A stretch of DNA of 64,000 nucleotides from Rhodobacterales bacterium 52_120_T64 (GCA_002162875.1 MABA01000021.1:124001-188000); one strand, 5' to 3'. Positions 1 through 9,073 are shown, counted from the stretch's first letter. Program-made: numbers and translations. The notes: a model not told the origin generated them from the letters alone.

Positions 1-1
1 A

Positions 2-1249
2 TTAGTGTGCCACCGCCGCTGCTACGGATTCGTCAATCATGCGGCCTTCTTTGAAACGATCCATAGTGAATGGCGCCGCCAGATTGCGCGGTTCGCCATC
101 GGCCAGCATTTCTGCTGTCGCCCAGCCTGATCCGGGAATGGACTTAAAGCCACCTGTCCCCCAGCCACAGTTAATGAACATTCCATCAACCGGTGTTTTA
201 CCGATTATCGGAGAACGGTCGCCAGTCATATCGACGATGCCACCCCATTGGCGAAGCTGTTTAAGGCGTGAGATGATAGGGAAAGTTTCGATTAGGGCGC
301 GGACGGTTTCCTCGATATGGTGGAACGACCCGCGCTGCGTATAGTTGTTAAACCCGTCAGATCCGCCGCCAATTACAAGCTCGCCTTTGTCAGATTGGCT
401 CAGGTATCCATGCACCGTATTGGCCATAATGACACAATCAAGAACTGGCTTTACTGGCTCGGAAACCAACGCTTGCAACGCCATGCTTTCAACAGGAAGG
501 CGGAAGCCAGCCATGTCAGCCAGAATGCCAGAACTGCCGGCAACAACCACGCACAACTTTTTGCACTTGATAGCACCCTTAGAGGTTTGCACACCGGTGA
601 TTTTGCCTCCGGTCTGGTCAATCCCTGTAACTTCGCATTGCTGAATAATATCAACGCCACGATCCGAGGCACCACGCGCGTATCCCCATGCCACAGCGTC
701 GTGTCTCGCTGTCCCGCCGCGTGCCTGCCAAAGACCTCCCAGGACTGGGTAGCGTGGGCCATCAAGCTCGATTATTGGAACGATTTCCTTGATACGTTCC
801 GGAGTGACCATCTCGGACTTGATACCTGCGAGGCGGTTTGCGTGCGACGTGCGTTTCCAAGCGCGCAGTTCGTGCTCGGTCTGGGCCAGCATCAAAACTC
901 CGCGCGGGGAGAACATGATGTTGTAGTTGAGGTCCCGACTTAACCCCTCGTAGAGCGTGCGTGACAGCTCGAATATCGCAGCGGATTCGTCTTGCAAGTA
1001 GTTGGAGCGGATGATCGTCGTGTTGCGACCCGTGTTACCACCACCGAGCCAGCCTTTTTCCAGAACACCTACATTGGTGATGCCATGGTTCTTGGCCAAA
1101 TAGTAGGCGGTTGCTAAACCATGCCCACCAGCGCCCACGATCACAACGTCGTATTCAGCTTTGGGGGTCGGTGATTTCCACGCGCGTTCCCATCCTGAAT
1201 GAAATCGGAAAGCTTCGCGAGCAATTGCAAAGGCGGAATAGCGTTTCAT
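2..1249 (-). CDS. soxB: Sarcosine oxidase subunit beta
   Basis: FAD- and FMN-carrying beta subunit of heterotetrameric sarcosine oxidase, which oxidatively demethylates sarcosine to glycine and passes the one-carbon unit to tetrahydrofolate. The 415-residue protein has the family's usual length. A dinucleotide-binding GxGxxG motif (VGAGGHG) lies at about residues 38-44. His183 in the GGTARHDAVAWG segment probably corresponds to the histidine that carries covalent FMN in characterised enzymes; this is from memory of the family, not shown here. The C-terminal half has the DAO-fold GWGTGGFKS motif. The ATG is preceded by AGGAG. The stop codon lies at the very edge of the window, so the expected soxD, soxA and soxG partners would be outside it. 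Confidence 0.93.
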   Translation of the reverse strand: MKRYSAFAIAREAFRFHSGWERAWKSPTPKAEYDVVIVGAGGHGLATAYYLAKNHGITNVGVLEKGWLGGGNTGRNTTIIRSNYLQDESAAIFELSRTLYEGLSRDLNYNIMFSPRGVLMLAQTEHELRAWKRTSHANRLAGIKSEMVTPERIKEIVPIIELDGPRYPVLGGLWQARGGTARHDAVAWGYARGASDRGVDIIQQCEVTGIDQTGGKITGVQTSKGAIKCKKLCVVVAGSSGILADMAGFRLPVESMALQALVSEPVKPVLDCVIMANTVHGYLSQSDKGELVIGGGSDGFNNYTQRGSFHHIEETVRALIETFPIISRLKQLRQWGGIVDMTGDRSPIIGKTPVDGMFINCGWGTGGFKSIPGSGWATAEMLADGEPRNLAAPFTMDRFKEGRMIDESVAAAVAH

Positions 1250-1446
1250 GAACGAGGCTCCTATTTCAGGGCGGGTTTGGTTATCACTGGAATGCAGCAG
1301 AAACGCTGTATGTCCCTGCCAAACTCCGGCGTATTTATGCTAGTTCACGACATATTCATCATGCAATCCCCCCTGCGCGTTTTTCGTCCATTGCAACACG
1401 GGCGCGAGCGGGGATACTGTGCGCGCTGAATTAACAGGACGATAAG

Positions 1447-2652
1447 ATGATTTTCTGGATATTTGCTGGCGGTTTGACGGCTTTGACTTTGGCAGCAATG
1501 CTTTGGCCTTTGCTGCGCCCTTCGAGGCAAACCGCGATGCGGTCGTCCTACGATGTGCAAATTTATAAAGACCAGTTGAAAGAGGTCGAGGCTGATTTAG
1601 CCCGCGGCACCTTGAGCGAAGCCGAAGCGAAAGCCAGTCGTACCGAAGTTTCTCGGCGATTGTTGGCAGCAGCAGATGCAGAGGCCAGCGAGTCGTCATC
1701 CGGCAACGCACCTAAAAGCATTTCGCGGGCGTTGGCGATAACGGTAAGCCTTGCGGTACTGGTCGGTGGGTTCGGTGTTTATCAGCAGCTTGGCGTACAG
1801 GGCATGCCCGATTTCCCGTTGGAGGACCGTGTTAGTTCTCGCCCCTCTCAAGCAGTCGCAGAAAAAGCGGTGGCTCAGGATGCGGTCGGATTGCCGGATA
1901 TTGTGCAGATCGACCCAAAACACCTTGAACTCGTTGAGCAATTGCAAGAAGTCCTACAGGATCGCCCCGACGATTTACGTGGACACCAGATGCTGGCTGA
2001 CAATCTGGCACAACTTGGAAAGTACGCTGACGCACGTGTGGCGCAGGATACCGTGATGCGAATTCTGGGCGATGAGGCATCTGCCGAGGATTACGCCGCC
2101 CACGCCGAAATAATGATTGTTGCTGCAAACTGGTACGTGTCTCCGGCTGCCGAGCAAGCTTTGGTGGATGCATTCCAGACCGACCCTTCCAACATGTTGG
2201 CGCGATATTACGCCGGCGTCTTGATGATTCAGCGGCAGGATTACGCACAAACCTATTCGCTATGGAGTGGGTTATTAGAGGAAGGTCCGGCGGATGCACC
2301 GTGGATCGCCCTGATAGAAAACCAGATCGAAGCCGTCGCCGCAGAGGCGGGGATTACGCCATCGACCCTGAGCGGTCCATCTTCGGATCAAGTTGATGCC
2401 GCAGGTGATATGACCGATGCGGAGCGCAACGATATGATTCGCGGCATGGTCACCCAGCTAAGCGAACGTCTGGCGGCCGAGGGCGGCACAGCAGAAGAGT
2501 GGGCGCGGCTTATTCGGGCGTACGGCGTTTTAGGTGAAACAGCCAAAGCCTCGAAAGTCTGGAACGAAGCGAAAGAAGTGTTTGCGACCAATCCAGATAA
2601 CATCGCCTTGCTTTTGGAAGCAGCGCGAGATGCGGAAGTTTCAGCGCGATGA
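1447..2652 (+). CDS. ccmI: c-type cytochrome biogenesis protein CcmI
   Basis: Inner-membrane apocytochrome c chaperone of system I cytochrome c maturation; it presents unfolded apocytochrome to the CcmF/H heme lyase. The 401 residues begin with a membrane segment (about 1-22), followed by the typical charged helical region with KDQLKEVEADLARGTLSEAE. A second membrane segment lies at about 96-117, and the C-terminal part is TPR-like (about 155-400). The sequence is much stronger in the N-terminal CcmI domain than in the TPR tail, as is usual. It overlaps ruvX by 4 nt (ATGA), suggesting translational coupling. No other ccm genes are present here. This fits an organism with many c-type cytochromes, such as the one at 18072-18467. 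Confidence 0.92.
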   Translation: MIFWIFAGGLTALTLAAMLWPLLRPSRQTAMRSSYDVQIYKDQLKEVEADLARGTLSEAEAKASRTEVSRRLLAAADAEASESSSGNAPKSISRALAITVSLAVLVGGFGVYQQLGVQGMPDFPLEDRVSSRPSQAVAEKAVAQDAVGLPDIVQIDPKHLELVEQLQEVLQDRPDDLRGHQMLADNLAQLGKYADARVAQDTVMRILGDEASAEDYAAHAEIMIVAANWYVSPAAEQALVDAFQTDPSNMLARYYAGVLMIQRQDYAQTYSLWSGLLEEGPADAPWIALIENQIEAVAAEAGITPSTLSGPSSDQVDAAGDMTDAERNDMIRGMVTQLSERLAAEGGTAEEWARLIRAYGVLGETAKASKVWNEAKEVFATNPDNIALLLEAARDAEVSAR

Positions 2653-3122
2653 GTGATATTTTTGATGACGTAGTCGAGTTTGCAGCGATATTGCCACCGA
2701 TGTCGGCCCTGATGGGGCTGGATTTGGGCACAAAAACCATCGGTGTCGCGGTTTCGGATACATTGCGAAACGTGTCGACACCGCTGGAAACAGTACGACG
2801 CAAGAAATTCGGAATAGATGCAGCACGGTTAATGGACCTGATGGCTGAGCGAAATATCGTAGGTGTGGTTCTGGGTTTGCCCTTCAATATGGACGGATCT
2901 GAGGGGCCTCGATGCCAATCCACCCGCGCATTTGCCCGAAATTTGTCACGGCTGATTGATATTCCCATCACTTACTGGGACGAACGCCTATCCACCGTAG
3001 CCGCCGAACGCGCACTTTTAGAGGCGGATACGTCGCGAAAGCGTCGTTCCGAGGTTATCGATCACGTAGCTGCCGGATATATCCTACAAGGACTGCTGGA
3101 CCGACTGGCGTATTTAAGGTGA
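2649..3122 (+). CDS. ruvX: Holliday junction resolvase-like RuvX/YqgF
   Basis: RNase H-fold nuclease of the YqgF/RuvX family, implicated in Holliday-junction resolution and in 16S rRNA 5'-end maturation. The 157 residues contain the nucleic-acid-binding core: MGLDLGTKTIGVAVSD with catalytic Asp25, VVLGLPFNMDGSEG with the conserved LGLP turn, and a C-terminal YWDERLSTVAAER plus VIDHVAAGYILQGLLD. These are the acidic active-site segments of the family. The start overlaps the ccmI stop by 4 nt, and the stop overlaps the upstream possible start of the next small gene, so the three genes form a tight cluster. Confidence 0.93.
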   Translation: MSDIFDDVVEFAAILPPMSALMGLDLGTKTIGVAVSDTLRNVSTPLETVRRKKFGIDAARLMDLMAERNIVGVVLGLPFNMDGSEGPRCQSTRAFARNLSRLIDIPITYWDERLSTVAAERALLEADTSRKRRSEVIDHVAAGYILQGLLDRLAYLR

Positions 3123-3127
3123 GCGAT

Positions 3128-3352
3128 ATGGAGTTGAACGAGGTTTGGAAGCGCGATGAGGTGGAGTCACCTTGTGTTAACATTTGCGTCATTCACCCCG
3201 CATCAGGCCTTTGCGTCGGGTGCTTTCGGACGACTAACGAGATCGCTGGGTGGTCTACAATGGAACCGGAATCCCGCGGAGCCCTTGTGGCCGAATTACC
3301 AGATCGTAAAAAACTTGTCGTAAATCGTCGAAAAAGACGTGGACATTCATAA
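3128..3352 (+). CDS. DUF1289 domain-containing protein
   Basis: Small protein of about 74 residues matching the DUF1289 pattern: ESPCVNICVIHPASGLCVGCFRTTNEIAGW, four cysteines in CxxxC...CxxC spacing that probably bind a metal. The family's molecular role is not known to me. Two starts are possible. GTG at 3119 overlaps the ruvX stop, but ATG at 3128 has AAGGTG six bases upstream, so the ATG is preferred. It is the last gene of the ccmI-ruvX cluster. The 110 nt downstream are AT-rich without a clear terminator. Confidence 0.85.
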   Translation: MELNEVWKRDEVESPCVNICVIHPASGLCVGCFRTTNEIAGWSTMEPESRGALVAELPDRKKLVVNRRKRRGHS

Positions 3353-3462
3353 ACGAATTGTTAAGATTCAATATCTAGTATTTGAAACTTCTGTAACGAT
3401 GTGAAAATTTTCATCGGTAATGGCCATGTGGGTCATAAATAGGTCAGAAAGTTGAACAGATA

Positions 3463-4140
3463 ATGCAAATATGGGCCCTAATTCTAATAGTTTATTTTTT
3501 AGGTGCTTTTGTGCTGCGCGAGAACTTTTCGTCGTTGTTTATGGAATCCGGCGGTGCATCCTGGGTGGCACTGGTTGCAGTCGGCCTGGTCGCGACAGCT
3601 TTTGCTGGACCAATACGAAATTTGATGGGATCTTTGTCGGAAGAACGACACCGCGCCATGTTTGCGCTGGCTGCCCTGTTTTGCATTGGAGGCATCGAAT
3701 ATATCAACACCGAGCGGGCAATAGTCTCTGAACGGATAGTGGCAGAAACTGCAGCTGTCGCTGTTATTAGCCCTGAAGCATCAATCAAACGGTCTTGGGA
3801 CGGTCACTTCAGGGCGATTGCGCAGATAAACGGACGCGATGTTGGCTTGATGGTCGATACAGGTGCCTCGCTGGTTTTGCTGCGCCACGATGATGCGCTT
3901 CGGATTGGTATTCCGTTGGGCGAGCTTGATTATTCAACGCCCCTGACGACAGCATCCGGTAAATCCTTTGTTGCAAAATTTTATATCACCGACCTCACCA
4001 TAGGTGACGTGACATTGCATGATGTACGGGCGGCAGTAGCGCAAGAAGGCGCATTGCACTCCTCCTTGCTTGGAATGAGCTTTTTGGAAAAACTGGAAGA
4101 AACTGTTATTCAGAAAGACCGGATGATCTTGCGCAAGTAG
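3463..4140 (+). CDS. TIGR02281-type clan AA aspartic protease
   Basis: Membrane-anchored retropepsin-like aspartic protease of the type common in alphaproteobacteria. Of 225 residues, the first 85 hold two or three hydrophobic segments (about 3-18, 34-50, 65-80). The soluble domain follows, with the active-site motif VDTGASLVLL (Asp132) and a second conserved region, LTTASGKSFVAKF. The C-terminal LLGMSFLEKLEE matches the flap and second strand of the fold. A single catalytic Asp implies that it acts as a homodimer. The substrate is unknown. The ATG has no strong Shine-Dalgarno sequence, so the start is moderately certain. The stop lies 6 nt from that of the convergent TauE-like gene. Confidence 0.88.
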   Translation: MQIWALILIVYFLGAFVLRENFSSLFMESGGASWVALVAVGLVATAFAGPIRNLMGSLSEERHRAMFALAALFCIGGIEYINTERAIVSERIVAETAAVAVISPEASIKRSWDGHFRAIAQINGRDVGLMVDTGASLVLLRHDDALRIGIPLGELDYSTPLTTASGKSFVAKFYITDLTIGDVTLHDVRAAVAQEGALHSSLLGMSFLEKLEETVIQKDRMILRK

Positions 4141-4146
4141 GGTAGG

Positions 4147-4977
4147 CTACCCCCAGATTGCTTTTCTAAGCATATTCAAGGCCATCAACATAATGAAAAA
4201 CGCGAAGGCCAATTTTAACGGCTTCGGGTCCATCGCATGTGCCAATTTCACACCAAGCGGCGCGGTTATCATCGTCATGGATACCACAATCGCGAACGTA
4301 GGTAGATTAATCAGACCAACCGTTAACGGTGGTTTAACGGGCATACTCCAACCGATCATCAGGAAACCTATGACGGACGGAACAGCAATAAGAACGCCAA
4401 ATCCAGCCGAAGTTGCGATGGCACGGTGAATGGGCTGGTTATAAAGGGTCATCAACGGAACCCCGAAACTACCGCCACCAATCCCCATCAGAACCGACAG
4501 GAAACCTAGCACTGGCGCAGTGGTAAATCGCCCGATCCTCGTTGGCATTTCGTCCCCCAAACGCCAGCTAGGGCGACCAAATGCGAGGTAAAGACCAACC
4601 AACGCTCCTAGTATTCCGAAAAGAACCATTAAGCTAACCGAACGCAGTTCGCGTGCTATAAGTACGCCGAGGGTGGCCCCGATTGCGATCCCGGGTGCCC
4701 AGCGTTTAAGAATGTCCCAGTCCACGGCGCCCTTTTTGTTGTGACTAACCACCGAGCGAATGGACGTGAAAATAATCGTAGCCAATGAAGTTGCTACACA
4801 AATTTGCATCAGATTCTCACCGTCGTACCCAAGGGCGTCGAACATGTAGAAAAATGCAGGCACCAAGACGATACCACCTCCGACACCTAGCAATCCTGCG
4901 ACGATTCCGGCAAATGCCCCGATCACTAAAAGCAATGCGATCAGTGGCAATAGTTGTGATAGTTCGAACGTAAACAT
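4147..4977 (-). CDS. TauE/SafE family sulfite exporter-like permease
   Basis: Eight-helix integral membrane protein (276 residues) of the TauE/SafE (DUF81) family, members of which export sulfite, sulfoacetate or related organosulfur anions. The family's duplicated motif is visible: GIVAGLLGVGGGIVLVPAFFY near residue 25 and SVLMGIGGGSFGVPLMTLY near 160, each ending in a Gly-rich turn. The substrate cannot be assigned from sequence; no taurine or sulfonate catabolic genes lie nearby. The start codon is preceded by AAGGAA. It sits just downstream of dusA on the same strand (9 nt gap) and may be cotranscribed with it. Confidence 0.88.
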   Translation of the reverse strand: MFTFELSQLLPLIALLLVIGAFAGIVAGLLGVGGGIVLVPAFFYMFDALGYDGENLMQICVATSLATIIFTSIRSVVSHNKKGAVDWDILKRWAPGIAIGATLGVLIARELRSVSLMVLFGILGALVGLYLAFGRPSWRLGDEMPTRIGRFTTAPVLGFLSVLMGIGGGSFGVPLMTLYNQPIHRAIATSAGFGVLIAVPSVIGFLMIGWSMPVKPPLTVGLINLPTFAIVVSMTMITAPLGVKLAHAMDPKPLKLAFAFFIMLMALNMLRKAIWG

Positions 4978-4986
4978 TAGTATTCC

Positions 4987-5973
4987 TTAAGCTGCAAGAC
5001 GGCGAATTTCCCCGAGGGCGGATAGGACGAGTTCGGGCCCTGCCCCTTCAAGATGTGCACCTTCGGAGATGACGCGTCGCCAACGGCGCGCGCCTGGTCT
5101 GCCGGCGAAGGCACCTAACATATGGCGGGTGATCTGATTTAGGCGTGCGCCTTTGCCAAGCTCACTTTCGATATAGGGCAGCATATCCAAAACCGCTTGT
5201 TCGGCAGTAGTGGTGCTGGGGCCCCCGAAAAACTGTTGATCTACACTGGCCAATATTTTGGCGGGCTCGTGGTATGCGGTACGCCCGATCATCACACCAT
5301 CAACACCTGCATCAAGGTGCGTTTGAACTTGCTCAAGCGAGCTGATTCCACCGTTTATGCATATCTCCAATCCCGGAAACAGCCTTTTCATGGCGTGAAC
5401 CAGCTCATAATCCAACGGTGGAACATCCCGGTTCTCCTTGGGGCTTAGACCTTGCAGCCATGCCTTTCGCGCATGCACCGAAAAGCTGCGGATACCAGCT
5501 GCGGATACGCGGGACAAAAACTCGGGCAGGATTTCTTCAGGGGCCTGGTCATCGACGCCGATACGGCATTTGATTGTGATCTCTGGGCCGGTCGAAGCTT
5601 TGATCATTGCGGCCGCGCAGTTGGCAACTAATGCGGGGTTCTCCATCAGAACCGCGCCAAAACTGCCCGATTGAACCCGATCCGATGGGCAACCGATGTT
5701 CAAGTTGACCTCGTCATAGCCATAATCGCAGGCGATGCGGGTGGCTTCGGTCAGTAACGCCGGATCTGAACCGCCAAGTTGCAGCGCAACCGGATGTTCA
5801 TCTTCGTGATAGCCCAGCAAATGATCGCGATTTCCGTGCACCACCGCCGCCGCTGTTACCATTTCGGTGTAAAGCACCGCGTGCTTACTGAATCGACGGT
5901 GGAAATACCGACAGTGTCGGTCGGTCCAGTCCATCATCGGTGCAACGGAAATTCTGCGGTTTATACTTGTCAT
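4987..5973 (-). CDS. dusA: tRNA-dihydrouridine(20/20a) synthase DusA
   Basis: FMN-dependent reductase that converts uridine to dihydrouridine at positions 20/20a of the tRNA D-loop. From the chosen ATG at 5973 the protein is 328 residues and begins MTSINRRISVAPMMDWTD, the canonical Dus N-terminus. An upstream in-frame start at 6105 would add 44 basic, unconserved residues and is rejected. Cys95 in NLNIGCPSDRVQSG is the catalytic acid. The phosphate-binding segment CINGGISSLEQVQTHLDAGVDGVMIGRTAYHEP is intact. It is divergent from the TRAP binding-protein gene, with a 153-nt shared promoter region. Confidence 0.93.
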   Translation of the reverse strand: MTSINRRISVAPMMDWTDRHCRYFHRRFSKHAVLYTEMVTAAAVVHGNRDHLLGYHEDEHPVALQLGGSDPALLTEATRIACDYGYDEVNLNIGCPSDRVQSGSFGAVLMENPALVANCAAAMIKASTGPEITIKCRIGVDDQAPEEILPEFLSRVSAAGIRSFSVHARKAWLQGLSPKENRDVPPLDYELVHAMKRLFPGLEICINGGISSLEQVQTHLDAGVDGVMIGRTAYHEPAKILASVDQQFFGGPSTTTAEQAVLDMLPYIESELGKGARLNQITRHMLGAFAGRPGARRWRRVISEGAHLEGAGPELVLSALGEIRRLAA

Positions 5974-6126
5974 TGGGTAGATCCAACCTTGGGCACGTGC
6001 TGTATGACTTCGTACCCTAGCGCCATCGGTTTTTCCAGAGCTGACTATTTTATACGCGACAAATCTTGTTGACCTTCGGCGTAAGGAATCCGAGAGTTGC
6101 ACCATATCATTTGTTTGAGGTAAAAA

Positions 6127-7152
6127 ATGAAACGTATCTATCCACTATTCAGCGGCGTAGCGGTCGCCGTTACGCTGGCGTCCTCAGCTATGTCACAAGA
6201 AGTGACGCTGCGGTTGCACCAATTCTTGCCGCTACAGTCTGCAATTCCCGGGAGCGCGATCCAGCCGTGGATCGAAAGGATCGAGGCTGCGTCGGGTGGA
6301 CGCATTAAAATTGAACACTATCCTTCTATGCAACTTGGCGGGGCGCCACCCGCACTATATGGTCAGGCCAAGGACGGTGTTGTCGATATTATCTGGACGC
6401 TGATGGGATATACGCCGGGGCGGTTCCCGAGTTCCGAAGCCTTTGAATTACCGTTTATGACTGGAAGTTCCGAGGCATCCTCGCGAGCGTTCCACGAGTT
6501 TATCCAAGCTAACGCCATGGCAGAATTCACCGACACGCATCCGTTGGTGTTTCACACACACGGACCGGGCTGGATCCACTCCAACCAACCTATTGCGAAT
6601 TTGGCAGATGTTTCGGGTCAAAAACTACGTGGTCCAACACGAGTAATTACCAACCTACTTGGCAAACTTGGGGCAACACCTGTCGGTATGCCCGTTCCCG
6701 CCGTGCCGGAAGCTTTATCCAAAGGTGTGATCGATGGCACAGTTATTCCTTTCGAAGTAACCGTACCGCTGCGCGTTTCCGAACTGGTGACAAATCATAC
6801 TGGTTTTGCATCCAACCCTGGCCTTTATACGGCGACGTTTGTTCTGACCATGAACAACGACAGCTATGATGGGCTGCCTGATGATCTGAAAGCGGTTATC
6901 GATGCGAACTCGGGTCCGGAAGTAGCGGCAATGTTCGGAGCAGTTATGGACGCCGGCGATATTACTGGTCGCGCGATTGCCGAGGCCATGGACAATACCG
7001 TTATAGAACTGGATGATGGTGAAAAAGCCCGATGGATGGCAGCGGCACAACCTGTCGTCAACGAGTGGCTGGAAGAAATGAACACGCTAGGCATTGATGG
7101 GCAAGCGTTGATTGATGCGGCCAAAAAGCTGATCGCAAAATACGAGAAGTAA
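6127..7152 (+). CDS. TRAP transporter substrate-binding protein, DctP family
   Basis: Periplasmic solute receptor of a TRAP transporter (341 residues). A Sec signal peptide covers about residues 1-23 (cleavage near AMSQ). The body shows DctP features: ASGGRIKIEHYPSMQLGG, the KDGVVDIIWTLMGYTPGRFP segment, and the conserved Arg region GQKLRGPTRV that usually anchors a carboxylate. It is probably a receptor for an organic acid, but the ligand cannot be named. No DctQ or DctM membrane subunit is adjacent on either side, so it is an orphan receptor in this window. GAGGT precedes the ATG. A hairpin follows the stop. Confidence 0.9.
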   Translation: MKRIYPLFSGVAVAVTLASSAMSQEVTLRLHQFLPLQSAIPGSAIQPWIERIEAASGGRIKIEHYPSMQLGGAPPALYGQAKDGVVDIIWTLMGYTPGRFPSSEAFELPFMTGSSEASSRAFHEFIQANAMAEFTDTHPLVFHTHGPGWIHSNQPIANLADVSGQKLRGPTRVITNLLGKLGATPVGMPVPAVPEALSKGVIDGTVIPFEVTVPLRVSELVTNHTGFASNPGLYTATFVLTMNNDSYDGLPDDLKAVIDANSGPEVAAMFGAVMDAGDITGRAIAEAMDNTVIELDDGEKARWMAAAQPVVNEWLEEMNTLGIDGQALIDAAKKLIAKYEK

Positions 7153-7156
7153 GAAT

Positions 7157-7184
7157 TGGTGGCCGAATTTCAGTTCGACCACCA
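7157..7184 (+). terminator. Hairpin after TRAP receptor gene
   Basis: Inverted repeat TGGTGG-C-CGAA / TTCG-A-CCACCA with a 6-nt loop (TTTCAG), one internal mismatch, starting 4 nt after the stop codon. There is no U-run downstream, so it is a weak intrinsic terminator at best, or a 3'-end stabilising hairpin of the kind common after abundant binding-protein messages. Confidence 0.5.
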
Positions 7185-7271
7185 TCAATGCACCTTATTG
7201 AATATAACACTTGCGCTTAACGTCTATTCGCGCAACCATCCTTGCAACACATCTTGCCAAGGAGCTTTTTC

Positions 7272-8249
7272 ATGACAATTCTGCGCCCTTCCCGCCGTGA
7301 CATCTTGAAAATGAGCGCCATGGCACCGGCCTTCGCCCTCAGCGCGCCTGCTTTGGCCAAAGTTGCAGCGCCCACAAATGGACAATCGGCAGGATATTTT
7401 CGCTTTTCGGTGGGTGCGGCAAAGTTGACGGTGATTTCGGACGGGCACTTCACCAGTTCTGCACGGGATATCGGAATTAACGCTGAAGAAGACGAGATCA
7501 CCGCCTTTATGGTTGCGCATTTTCAGGACGCGACCTCCCACTATGAACACACTAACCATGTGGTAATCGAACTTGGCGATAATAAAGTCTTGGTTGATGT
7601 GGGCTCGGGGAACCGGTTCGTATCGACCACAGGGCGAATGCTGGAAAACTTGTCAGCATCTGGCATTGGCGAAGACGAAATCACGCACGTTGCCATTACA
7701 CACGCACATCCTGACCATATCTGGGGCATTCGCGACGATTTCGACGAAGCAATTTTCCCCAACGCCGATTACCTGATTGGCGCGACCGAATTCGATTGGT
7801 GGATGTTTGATGACCGCGTCAATCTGGTCGATGCAAGCGATCAATCAATGGTCGTCGGCGCAGTTAACTCCCTGACCGCAACTGGGCAACAGTTAACGCG
7901 CGTCGGCAATGACCACGAAGTTGTCCCAGGCGTTACTATGATCGCCACCCCGGGGCATACAATCGGCCATATGTCGTTAATCGTTGAAAGCGAAGGGCAT
8001 AGTTTGTTGATTACCGGCGATGCAATCCGCGACCCATATGTCAGCGTGGAGCGGCCGGAGTGGTACGCGCAAATTGACATGGATCCCGAAACGACAGTGG
8101 CGACACGCAAGAAATTACTGGATATGGCCGCCTCAGATCGGATGGCGATTCTAAGCTATCACTTCCCTTTCCCTGGGGTTGGACATGTAGTTGCTAACGG
8201 GAATGCCTACCGATTTATCCCTGCTCTGTGGCAATGGAATCAAGGTTAA
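7272..8249 (+). CDS. Tat-exported metallo-beta-lactamase-fold hydrolase
   Basis: MBL-fold metallohydrolase, about 325 residues from the chosen ATG at 7272, which follows AAGGAG with good spacing; an in-frame start 30 nt upstream lacks this. The N-terminus PSRRDILKMSAMAPAFALS is a twin-arginine signal with an AxA-like site (ALA), so the enzyme probably folds with its metals before export to the periplasm. The metal-binding motif is H144-A-H146-P-D148-H149; further ligands are expected in TPGHTIGHMSL and ITGDAI, with YHFPFPGVGHV at the end. The substrate is unknown; lactonases, quinone-quenching enzymes and alkylsulfatases share the fold. It overlaps the convergent amidotransferase-like gene by 4 nt. 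Confidence 0.88.
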   Translation: MTILRPSRRDILKMSAMAPAFALSAPALAKVAAPTNGQSAGYFRFSVGAAKLTVISDGHFTSSARDIGINAEEDEITAFMVAHFQDATSHYEHTNHVVIELGDNKVLVDVGSGNRFVSTTGRMLENLSASGIGEDEITHVAITHAHPDHIWGIRDDFDEAIFPNADYLIGATEFDWWMFDDRVNLVDASDQSMVVGAVNSLTATGQQLTRVGNDHEVVPGVTMIATPGHTIGHMSLIVESEGHSLLITGDAIRDPYVSVERPEWYAQIDMDPETTVATRKKLLDMAASDRMAILSYHFPFPGVGHVVANGNAYRFIPALWQWNQG

Positions 8250-8986
8250 CGTTCACGTAGCGCAACGCCGAATGCTTCGAATAAAGGTCGCGAAACCTCG
8301 TCATGTTCGGCATTCCATTCAGGATGCCATTGAACTGCGATTGCGAAACCTTCTGCTTGATCAATATGAATTGCCTCGGGCGTGCTATCTGGAGCGCGTC
8401 CCTCGACGACGACACGTTCCCCGGGAATGCAGATACCTTGGCCGTGCAGTGAATTCACTAGAATTTCGTCGGTTTCGAAAATTTGAGCGAACTTCCCTGC
8501 GGGTGTCAAAGCTACGGTGTGACGATGCTCGAACTTTTCTTCGATTGTTCCATCAGGAGGCATTCTGTGATTCAATCTACCGGGCAAGTCGCGAATTTCC
8601 GGGTGCAAGGTACCGCCGAATGCGACGTTAAATTCTTGAAAACCACGGCAAATCCCCAGTATTGGGATAGATTTCGCCACGCACTCCCGAATCAACGGCA
8701 ATGTCAGGGCGTCACGATCCAAGTCAAATTGGCCGTGTGCTTCGGTTGCCTCTTCGCCGTAGTGTTTTGGATGCACGTTTGGGCGACCACCCGTAAAAAC
8801 GAAGCCGTCACAGATCGATGTTAGCTCGTCGATGGTCCCAATTGTTGGAAGCGCTGGAATGACGATTGGCACAGCGTCTGACACGGTATTAACTGCTTCG
8901 AGGTTCATTACCCCGACGCCTTGTACCGTGTATTGATCGCCAATCAAATGAGTGTTTCCGATAATACCGACAATTGGTCTGCGCAT
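8246..8986 (-). CDS. Gamma-glutamyl-gamma-aminobutyrate hydrolase-like (peptidase C26)
   Basis: Class-I glutamine-amidotransferase-fold hydrolase (246 residues) resembling PuuD, which cleaves gamma-glutamyl-GABA to glutamate and GABA in putrescine breakdown. The catalytic triad is visible: Cys113 in LGICRGFQ, His221 and Glu223 in WHPEW. The neighbouring FGGTLHPEIRDLP and NSLHGQG segments are typical of this family. No puuABC genes are adjacent, so the exact gamma-glutamyl substrate is an inference. The 144 nt between this gene and the divergent DUF465 gene should hold both promoters. Confidence 0.88.
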   Translation of the reverse strand: MRRPIVGIIGNTHLIGDQYTVQGVGVMNLEAVNTVSDAVPIVIPALPTIGTIDELTSICDGFVFTGGRPNVHPKHYGEEATEAHGQFDLDRDALTLPLIRECVAKSIPILGICRGFQEFNVAFGGTLHPEIRDLPGRLNHRMPPDGTIEEKFEHRHTVALTPAGKFAQIFETDEILVNSLHGQGICIPGERVVVEGRAPDSTPEAIHIDQAEGFAIAVQWHPEWNAEHDEVSRPLFEAFGVALRER

Positions 8987-9059
8987 GTTTCACCTCGAAT
9001 AATGCATGCCGTATTTTACGCAAATGTTGACGACTGTCTATGCAGGAAACAGCAATTTA

Positions 9060-9073
9060 TTGACCTAGCGCAA
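9060..9073 (+). promoter_or_regulatory. Possible degenerate FNR/CRP-family box
   Basis: The sequence TTGAC-CTAG-CGCAA keeps the TTG-N8-CAA frame of FNR-type sites but matches the TTGAT/ATCAA consensus at only seven of ten half-site positions. It lies about 58 nt before the DUF465 start. It may be chance; it is noted because a perfect box of the same class occurs at 57785. Confidence 0.22.

Noticed and set aside
317-943. Long plus-strand ORF of 208 codons
   Set aside because: It lies wholly inside soxB on the other strand, whose protein has clear flavoprotein motifs; this reading shows no recognisable domain.
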